The notes under the pieces are model-generated. The model saw only the letters and a program-made list of their open reading frames with translations, made no database searches and was not told where the DNA came from. DNA of 64,000 nt. Source: Channa striata (lineage: Eukaryota; Chordata; Actinopteri; Anabantiformes; Channidae). This document shows positions 58,101-64,000 of the stretch, in pieces. Made by a program: the position numbers and the translations under genes. Location: NCBI GenBank assembly GCA_033026295.1, contig CM065168.1:29029226-29093225 (forward strand). The letters run 5' to 3'. The stretch's first letter is position 1. Each line of letters begins with the position of its first letter.

Positions 58101-59260
58101 GAAAAGCTAAGTAACCTCCATTCACTTGGTTTCTTTTCCATCTAAATACTACACAGTGAAGTGTGACGACTGAGGCTGCGAGGTACTACGCATACACTCA
58201 CTGGGAGTATCAGTGTTTTCTATACTTGCATTGTGCGACTATAGATGGAGCTTTGAATGTGCATTTCTGTATGTGTGTCCGTCAGCTGTGGCACCAGCGC
58301 TATTCGGGAACTGTGGGGTCACAGTGTCTGGAGGCAAGCCAGGCAGCCCCCACCCAGCCGTTCCTCTAATAAGAAAGCAGAAGACACCGAGGGGGAGGGG
58401 GGTGGAATGTAAGCATTATGGGGTCTAATGCTCGCTTGCCAGTGAACGTGATTGAGTGCTTGTAAAATTGAGCGAGTACACACGCGTGTGTGTGTGTGTG
58501 TGGGGGGGGGGGTCTGGTGAAGATGGTATGAGCCACCATGAGGGAATCACGTGTGCACAGCCAGATAAGGAAGTCTTTGTAAGCACTTGCAGCTAAAGTC
58601 ACACACTGTGACCTATATGATGACACTTTAAAGGTCCTTTGTACCTATGCACACTTTCCCTACCTCATACAACCCCTCTGTTAAACCCACCCAGTTTGGT
58701 TAGTTGTAAATTAGAAACATCCATTTTCATCCTTTAGATTTTATTGGCTAAGAAATCATTGTGGTTTGGAGCGAACACACACACTAGTGCGATGATAAAG
58801 AACTGAGTCAGTCTTTTCGGTATGCAACGGTTAGGTAAAATGGCATTGTGCAACTGGATAGCACCGTTTATCACCTCTGGACAGGTATGTGGGCTTGGCA
58901 GGGCTTGTCTGACCAATCTTCAAACACACACACACACACTCCCAATCCCAGAGACAGTACGTGTGGCCTAATGCCTGTAACCTCAAACACACCTTCCTCA
59001 TAAACACCTCTTGTTCCTCTTCATTTTGCACACTCTCACACTTTTAGAGGTGAGGAAAGTGCTGCTGTTATGACACACCAGAGTCAACATTTATAACCAT
59101 CAACTAAAAGTGCAATTTCTTTTCTTCTGTTTCCAAAGTGTTTATTTTGTAGGGATGCCTTGGGCCACATTTCTCTGACTGTGTGTGTGTGTGTGTGTGT
59201 GTGAAGCGAGTTGAGGCATGTCTGCTGCCTGCTCCTCCGATTCTAATGTTGTTTTTATTT
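55120..59260. other. Long stretch without recognised gene
   Basis: Includes pyrimidine-rich patches (56700-57090), T20 at 56434-56453, and a GT run followed by G10 near 58488-58512. No exon or RNA gene is supported. Confidence 0.45.
56434..56453. repeat. T20 homopolymer
   Basis: Twenty uninterrupted T residues. No adjacent retroposon body is recognised. Confidence 0.95.
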
Positions 59261-59269
59261 TTGAGCTAA

Positions 59270-59650
59270 CAGGCGTGTGCCAGCATACACAGTTGGTCGT
59301 TAGTGCTCGGCGATTTGAGCCGTTTCGCTGTCAGTTGTGTAACTTGATTTTGTTGTAAGCTTGAGGGATCAGCACAACTGGCGTTTCTTCGGGTCGGTTT
59401 GTCCTAACAGTGGCGCTAGAGAGCGAGCCACTCAAGTGGTGCATTAATCTTCATCTCCAGGTTTTTCTACTTAAGATGCCGTTTTTAGGAATGGAGGGGA
59501 GTAGTCACAGTTTCAGACTTTGACGAAAAAGCCACGTTTTATTTTGGAGGACTGACGTCACGAGACTGCTGGCGTTGACTGCTGTGGCTCTGAATGCCGT
59601 CTACAGCTGTGAGGGATGCACTCTCCTCGCGGCTGTGCTGTCATTTTTGT
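59270..59650. promoter_or_regulatory. CpG-containing segment with a full CRE palindrome
   Basis: TGACGTCA (59553-59560) is a perfect cAMP-response element. CpGs are more frequent than in the flanks (CTCGGCGATTTGAGCCG, TTCGGGTCGG, CTCCTCGCGGC). It may be an enhancer or a minor promoter; no donor-bounded exon is evident. Confidence 0.35.
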
Positions 59651-62600
59651 GTGTGTGTTGTGAGAGCGAGAGAGAGACAGCAAAGGAGAAGGAGTGAGGG
59701 TAAAAACAGCACATGACAAGTGTTAGAAAGATTATTTTCATCGAACACTCATTTACATGTGCTCGCTCAGACATCACACACACACATACATAATAATTCT
59801 GTTCGCAGGTCTTGATTTTGGCAGCGGACACAGCCAGGCTGCTTTCATTAGCGTCTGTCTAGACACGATTTATTACCAACTGTTCATTCTTGTCTTCACT
59901 CTGTCTCTCTGTCTGTCTCTCTGTCTTCCTATTTGTCAGATTGTGGGCAAACTGCTGCTGGATTTTCAGACAGTCCTGGGGTGTATGTGGTGTGGTTCTT
60001 GTCTGCAAGTCTGTCACCCTCCTCCTCCTTTCTGTGGGTGTCATTTTCCTGCTTGTCCCCAAAGAGGAAGTCTGTCTGTCTTGTCTGCCACTTCATCTAT
60101 CCATCCGTGTCTCTCACGCATGTGTACGCGTGTGTGTGGGAGTTGGAGTGGGTGTGCTGGTTGCTGAGCCAGGCTTGGTTTTGACCATGACCTTTTGCTG
60201 AAGCCATGTGGCAGAAGTTCACTGAGCCAAACAGCCCCGACCATAATCAACCTGACACTCCTCCTCACTCTGTGTAACTCTGCCAGCTCCGGCCTCACAA
60301 ACACATGCATGTTTGCAGACAAATCAGACACAAAACAGACTTGCTGCCACGCTCAAGCATGCACACAAAAATAATCTGTCCTCCACCCAGTTAAAATCTA
60401 GTTTATTGGACTTACCGTGTAGCTTTTCAACTAGATCTAATGGAATATATCAAAGCAGATGAGTCTTAATAGCTTTATTTCACTTTGAAGGATCGAAGGA
60501 GATGTGAAGAGTGGATTAAAAACATCCCCTGAAAGCCTGAAAGGTTTAGACCAGCCACTCCCATGTCCTTTTCAAATCACTAGAACAGCACCTTCTGCCA
60601 AATGTCCTTATCTACCCACATCCTGATCCCTCACACAAGTCCTGGATGTGGTGCGACAACATTCCAGAGACATCTGAACTTGTTCACAAAAGCAAGTCTC
60701 TCTGCTACTTGTTGTGTGCAACCTGATAAGTAGTCAAACGATAGTATCTGCTCCCGTGCTGGTGGCGTGCCGAAGGTTCATTTAGGGATTTGACTTGTCC
60801 TGAGCCTTTGAATAAAGAGCAGCGAGCGCGGCAGACAAACTGCCATGGCACAGGCAGACGCCGAAGAAGGAAAAAATTTACTGTCATTTACTGTCACTCC
60901 TGCAGCAGCCTGCTATTTTACGTGTGTGCAGGTATGATCCCTGTTGCCCTAACATGAAGAGACCCACTGAATCACCAGTGACTCAGGACCGGAGCAGCTG
61001 AAGCATGGCTATTCTGCTCATGCCATGCAGGCTCACACACGCTGGTGGGATGAGTGTGTTTTAATTTCACTGAGCACAAGGTCAGCGTGTACAGAATGCA
61101 GCAAAGTAGCAAGATAGTGCAAGTGTCTGTATTTGATTGCAGATGTACTGCATGAATTTTTGCTTGTCTTTCTGTGAAGGGCTACCATGATGTGCAGCCT
61201 TTCAGTATGTTGTTTCTTACACAACAGCATCATTTCATAGACTTCTGGAAAATATGTTTACCCAATGGCCTACATGGCTGTTTTCTTCTTTTGCAGTTGA
61301 CCATATTTTTGTTCTCAGTTTGGATAAGTTATCTAGTGTTCATGTGTGTATTGTATGACTGTTGCGGTGTTTATTCCTGCCCCCCCGACGTACCAGTACA
61401 CATTGGTGTATTCAGGTACACAATGCACAAATACTTGATTGTAAAGACAACAGCAACAATCTCAAATGCAACAGGGCTGGATTCTCAAAAATGCATGACA
61501 AAATACACCCGAAGTAAAAGTGAGTGCATGCAGTGAGGCAACATGCAGCAACTCACTGCATTGCTCAAATACATGCAAGTGCCCATTACTTTGTGGTGTG
61601 AATTGAATGTTTCTGCTCCAGACCTTTTAACTGTCAGAGTAGTTGTTTTCATGGCAACTTTCTGCCTTTCTATTAAGTAAACAAAGCTGTATTTACACTA
61701 TATAGGACTTTTCAAAGTAAGAGTTCCTCAACAAAATTTGAACGCACTATTTTTGACATGTGATACGCCATCATCTTTATTAAGATCTCAAACTGCACTT
61801 CTGGAGTCATCTTGCAGATTCGGCTGACTCTGCTGTGAAGTCTCTGTTGCTCCACCCATCTGCCTCTATCTCTGTGCTGGTTAATGTCAAAGAGTGATGC
61901 TCCTATTGGTTAACCTTTACAGACCAGAGACAAACAACACTTTTTCTATCTTTCACTTTCTCTCTCTTCATTTATCACCAACTGTTTTAGTAGAAATGTG
62001 ACATAAACTGATATTTAATTCCTCTCCTCTGTAATGTTGACTGTCTCATTTGTCTTGTCATGCTAGCTCATTTCTTCCCCTTTCATTCTCTCATTCACTG
62101 TCTTCTTATCTTGCTCACAACCCTCCTCCACTTTCTCTCCTCGTAGTGTTGATATTGATCAAGGCCAAAAGATAATGTCAAATTTTGACATTTATTCAAT
62201 GTGTCATGAAAGAATTTATTTTACCCTTGCAACAATTCAAGTCTCCAACGCACCTATAATGCATTTGTTGACCCTAACCCTTCATGCACCCATATTTTGT
62301 CTCACTCACCTACATCTACACACACACACACATACACTGGTACATCTTTACAGTGCGGCCAGTTGTGCCCCTTTAGGGAGAATCACCTTTGACCTTAAGT
62401 TCAAAGGTTGGGGGCCTTAACCGCAAGGCTGCAAGATCAGTGGAGGCTGAGCAAGCTATATTTGCCTTGCATTGACACAACTGTCACACAGAAATTTGCA
62501 CAACTTCCCTAGAGCTTTGTATATTTCATTGGTTCTGCCTGTACATGTTCAGTTGAGAAATGTATAGAAGCTGCATGCTGCAGTTGTGTAGTTCGAATAT

Positions 62601-62934
62601 TCGAGCAGGAGAAAGGAAAAAAACAACTGGTAGGTGAGAGAAGAATGATAAATTGAAGAGGAGGTGAGTGAAAGAGCAGGAGGTTTGACTAGTGGGTTCA
62701 CTGACATTGTTGTCGTGCTAACATTTTAGCACAGACGTCGACCAGCAGGACAGATAGTGTAGCCTTTACCAAAGCAAAATGGACAAAGTGTCTTTGTGTC
62801 TGCAGGTCGAATGTTACACAGATGTTGCAGGATGAAAAAGAAAGTAGGCAGCAGGGTTAAATGTGAAGTGTGAGAAGAGGTGGTGACATTTAGGGGGCGA
62901 ATAGTGTCAACCACTATCTATTGCTGAAAGGGCA

Positions 62935-62969
<35 letters not shown>

Positions 62970-63139
62970 CATTTTTCATCTCTCCTGCCTTCTCGTTTTT
63001 GCATTTTGTGTGTGTGTGTGTGTCATTTGCTTTAGTGTTTGAGTGCACAGTCACAGGTGCTTTTTGTTCTCGGACTATATGTGGAGGTGTGTGTGTTTGT
63101 GTTTTATATGTATAATAGGGGTGGAGAGGTACACCAGAG
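59651..63139. other. Stretch without recognised gene
   Basis: Mixed AT-rich and pyrimidine-rich sequence with a (GT)15 run at 62939-62968. No supported exon or RNA gene. Confidence 0.45.
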
Positions 63140-63200
63140 TGCCACCTGTTCCCAGTCACGTGACCCAGCACTGACACTGTGAATCACTGAACAGGTGGCA
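63140..63200. promoter_or_regulatory. 12-bp inverted repeat enclosing a GTCACGTGAC palindrome
   Basis: TGCCACCTGTTC (63140-63151) and GAACAGGTGGCA (63189-63200) are exact complements. Between them GTCACGTGAC (63155-63164) matches the CLEAR/USF/TFE-type E-box palindrome. The arms themselves carry CACCTG/CAGGTG E-boxes. Confidence 0.6.
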
Positions 63201-63625
63201 TTCGAGGAACACACACACACCAACACACAGTCGGCCATAGAGCTGGTCCAGGCCCTGCAGAGCATGTTGCCTGACACACAGACACTGTGGTTTCATACCC
63301 CACACCAGATGACATACCAACAGCATTATGATTACACAACAGACAGCAACATCACACATGCATTATAAAACACTGATATACCAACTTTTTAACCCTTTGA
63401 TTAGTATGTAGTCGCTCACACTGGAATCTGAAAATGTTTGACCTACATTTGCCAAAAGCTGAAACCAATATTTGCTGCAGTCCAAGTTAATGTTTCCCAT
63501 TTACAACTGAGTTTGTTGTCTTATTAGCTATGCCGCATCTTTTTGTAGAGGTGTACTCTACTCGCTGCTGCTGGCGTTGACACAGTTTTACCTCTGGACT
63601 GACCTTAATTATTTTGTGTTTTTAG

Positions 63626-63678
63626 GAGGTGTCATGGTGGCCTGCTAGAAGAGAGACGACATTACCCATTGTCACCAG
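63626..63678 (+). other. Candidate 53-bp exon
   Basis: An acceptor with a T-rich tract (TTTTGTGTTTTTAG, ending 63625) and a consensus donor (CACCAG followed by GTAAGG) bound 53 bp. Two frames are open and one stops after MVAC. A 5' UTR exon close to the downstream start codon of the presumed gene is plausible. Confidence 0.42.
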
Positions 63679-63929
63679 GTAAGGCTCTTATTTAGTTTGA
63701 AGTTTACAGTTTCATCTCTAAGTATTTCATTCCGCTGTTTATTTCTTAATTTTATGGGGACAGTGCATATTAATGAACATCTGTATTAGTTCAACAACAG
63801 ATGTAAATATGCTGGATTATAGCCAAAAATGCTAATTTACATCCGTAGTCCCTTGCCAGTTAACAGAAACACATGAAAATTAAGCATACATATAAAACAG
63901 TTTCTTTCATGCACAACATTATGGTGACA

Positions 63930-64000
63930 CACACGTATACATATACATACACACACATATATGTATATGTATATATGTGTGTGTGTGTGTGTGTATATAT
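63930..64000. repeat. Alternating purine-pyrimidine CA/TA/TG tract
   Basis: About 65 bp of almost perfectly alternating purine-pyrimidine sequence. It contains a 14-bp inverted repeat (63949-63962 with 63971-63984) around an 8-nt loop. The tract runs to the window edge. Confidence 0.9.

Noticed and set aside
1..64000. CRISPR array, bacterial operon, integrated virus or prophage
   Set aside because: No regularly spaced direct repeats, no ribosome-binding-site-led gene clusters, and no viral protein blocks or long terminal repeats were seen. The sequence is ordinary vertebrate nuclear DNA.

Overview
This window is nuclear DNA from a vertebrate, almost certainly a ray-finned (teleost) fish. The evidence is a gene split by GT-AG introns, very many (CA)n/(GT)n microsatellites, and dispersed repeats of fish type: tRNA-derived SINEs, an L2-type LINE tail, a hAT element with intact target-site duplication, and Tc1 fossils. 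I see no bacterial, phage, CRISPR or operon-like content. The only protein-coding sequence I can support is in the first 3.1 kb.

Layout. Positions 1125-3041 hold the last four coding exons (plus strand) of an axonemal dynein heavy chain, best matched from memory to DNAH2, ending in a stop codon at 3039-3041. This terminus lies between two inverted copies of a fish repeat (about 125-430 and 3545-3850). After about 2.3 kb comes a CpG-rich promoter-like island (about 5390-6650) with a first-exon-like segment ending in a donor at 5907/5908, an upstream ORF, a T31 tract and a good CTCF-type site. The remaining 57 kb has no convincing coding exon. It holds a few short segments bounded by good splice signals on the plus strand (8995-9035, 14812-14879, 39089-39139, 43505-43623, 63626-63678), none with a persuasive protein reading. 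A second promoter-like segment ends in a donor at 47322/47323. The simplest reading is the multi-exon 5' untranslated leader and long introns of a plus-strand gene whose start codon lies beyond position 64000. In human, KDM6B follows DNAH2 in the same orientation, so kdm6b is the leading candidate. This is inference from synteny, because no Kdm6b protein sequence is present.

Within the putative introns are several segments that look like conserved regulatory elements: non-repetitive, with balanced composition and dense homeodomain, forkhead, nuclear-receptor or RFX-like words. The strongest is about 18360-18640; others lie near 6.8, 19.9-20.1, 25.4, 31.2, 33.4, 34.2, 36.5, 40.7, 43.2, 50.7, 54.7 and 59.4 kb. 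These are composition and motif calls, not alignments.

The most unusual structures are a near-perfect 25-bp-arm hairpin with an 8-nt loop (44514-44571), a perfect 17-bp-arm hairpin (9465-9505), a 20-bp perfect palindrome resembling an RFX X-box (55095-55114), a CACGTG palindrome inside a 12-bp inverted repeat (63140-63200), and the hAT insertion with a perfect 8-bp duplication (9672-10322). I found no previously undescribed multi-gene system; the interest here is regulatory and structural.
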